From Isoetes taiwanensis (Eukaryota; Streptophyta; Lycopodiopsida; Isoetales; Isoetaceae), in assembly GCA_021234155.1 (NCBI GenBank), contig JAJEKV010000070.1, positions 6,365,334-6,429,333 of the forward strand: DNA of 64,000 nucleotides, given 5' to 3'. Both the position numbers and the translations under genes were made by a program. Within the stretch, counting starts at the first letter, position 1; each line of letters opens with the position of its first letter. Below are positions 63,108-64,000 of this stretch, piece by piece. The notes under the pieces are model-generated. The model searched no databases. It saw only the letters and a program-made list of their open reading frames with translations, and was not told where the DNA came from.

Positions 63108-64000
63108 GAAATATGTCAAACCGCAGCGTCCCGCAAAGGGACCGCGTGTAGAAACCCAAGTGTTTTGTCACCGGGCAAAGCATACAAAGGCTCCTAATGG
63201 GATTTGACTTGCCATGTCAGTCTAAAAAAAATGTAGTTGAAATTACCCTCTAGGGACTAAGTTATACTGGCCAGTTTTGCAAAGAAAAGAAACAATTTAA
63301 CCCTCTACATGGCAAGATGCCTCGCACCTCCGCTAAGGCCAATCTACCTGGGCCAACGTTGGACATGAGCTACCGGGCGCCTCGAGCAGTGGTCTTCTGC
63401 CCACTAAACTTGGTCTCCGTGGTAATGTCGATACCAGCCTGCTGGGCGTGAGTCGCATCACAGCTCAGGGATGTTGCCTCACCATATTGTGACCTTCCGT
63501 GTAGAGGACACATTTTGGGTCAAACTACTTCTGGAAGGTTTTAGGTTCGCCTTTCCTCAAGGCCAACTCTCCCACTACCTCATGACATTATGCAAGATCC
63601 CGGGTCCAACTGCTAGTATAGCCTCCAAACGAAACCCCGTGGCCTGCCGTGCTATTGTAGGGGTTTACGCTATGGAGGCTCCGCTTTGGTCCGCTGCACT
63701 TGGGACATGGCTTTCCAGCAGTCAGCTTGAAAACAAGAGGCGTGAGAAATCAGCTGAATGGGGTTTGATTTAATCTCCTCCTAGTTTTGGTAATTAAAAG
63801 TCTAGGAGCTCTTTGCGCAAAGAAAATTGTTTGGGATCACTCCTAAGTTGGCCAATAGATCAAACTCAAGTATTTCAAGTTTTCATGGCTCCCCATGCAT
63901 GCTTAGAAATGGTCCACCTAGTTATCAGTTAGGTTGCATCACGTGCTTTGGCCTCCAAACGTAAACCCAGTACACATGTAACTGAACGAAGGTACAAAAA
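63108..64000 (+). repeat. Second repeat family, long unit C (runs off the window)
   Basis: Resembles unit A in carrying the extra block (aattaaaagtctagg to ggtccacctagttat, about 63,793-63,926). It starts the duplicated module again at 63,957 ('aaacgtaaaccc'), 329 bp after 63,628. The order long, short, long suggests alternation. Confidence 0.85.

Overview
This window is non-coding repeat DNA, most likely from the nuclear genome of a plant or another eukaryote with large satellite arrays. No bacterial-style genes, operons, rRNA, tRNA or CRISPR were found, and no open reading frame is conserved between repeat copies. The plant assignment is an inference of moderate strength. It rests on a ~1.09-kb GC-rich satellite, AT-rich flanks with smaller nested satellites, and plant-like leader and splice-like motifs. 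I do not recognise the satellite family.

Layout. Positions 1 to about 56,029 are one head-to-tail satellite array, with all copies in the same orientation. I located 51 occurrences of one anchor motif in it (821 to 55,132). The 50 intervals average 1,086 bp and range from 1,034 to 1,139 bp. Each monomer carries an AT-rich box of about 75 bp in an otherwise GC-rich unit, a near-invariant XbaI site (TCTAGA), and several short GC-rich inverted repeats. Subfamily markers show internal order. A 36-bp deletion is shared by five non-adjacent monomers. Two linked sequence types partition left versus right. One four-base variant is confined to the array right of 18.6 kb. From about 42 kb to the edge, neighbouring monomers alternate between two types, which indicates a dimeric higher-order repeat of about 2.2 kb.

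The right edge is structured. The last monomer breaks off and is followed by one complete ~299-bp short unit and one broken one. Then come ~330 bp of unrelated AT-rich DNA and a final half monomer ending near 56,933. Three of the breakpoints fall at nearly the same phase of the monomer.

The right flank (56,934-61,200) is lower in GC. It holds dispersed 'gagcctaggtgg' motifs, a 35-nt polypurine tract, a weak zinc-finger-like fragment, a 62-bp minisatellite organised into 155-bp higher-order units, and a ~150-170-bp repeat in three copies. From 61,201 to the end lies a second, diverged repeat family with units of 1,098, 809 and at least 893 bp. It shares a collinear module of about 100 bp with the main satellite and looks like an older relative left at the array margin. 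The module that starts the 299-bp short units is the same one duplicated (~320 bp) inside the long units of this family.

Caveat: monomers differ by very many 1-4-bp changes that recur as the same alternatives at unrelated sites. Part of the apparent divergence may therefore be long-read base-calling error rather than evolution.
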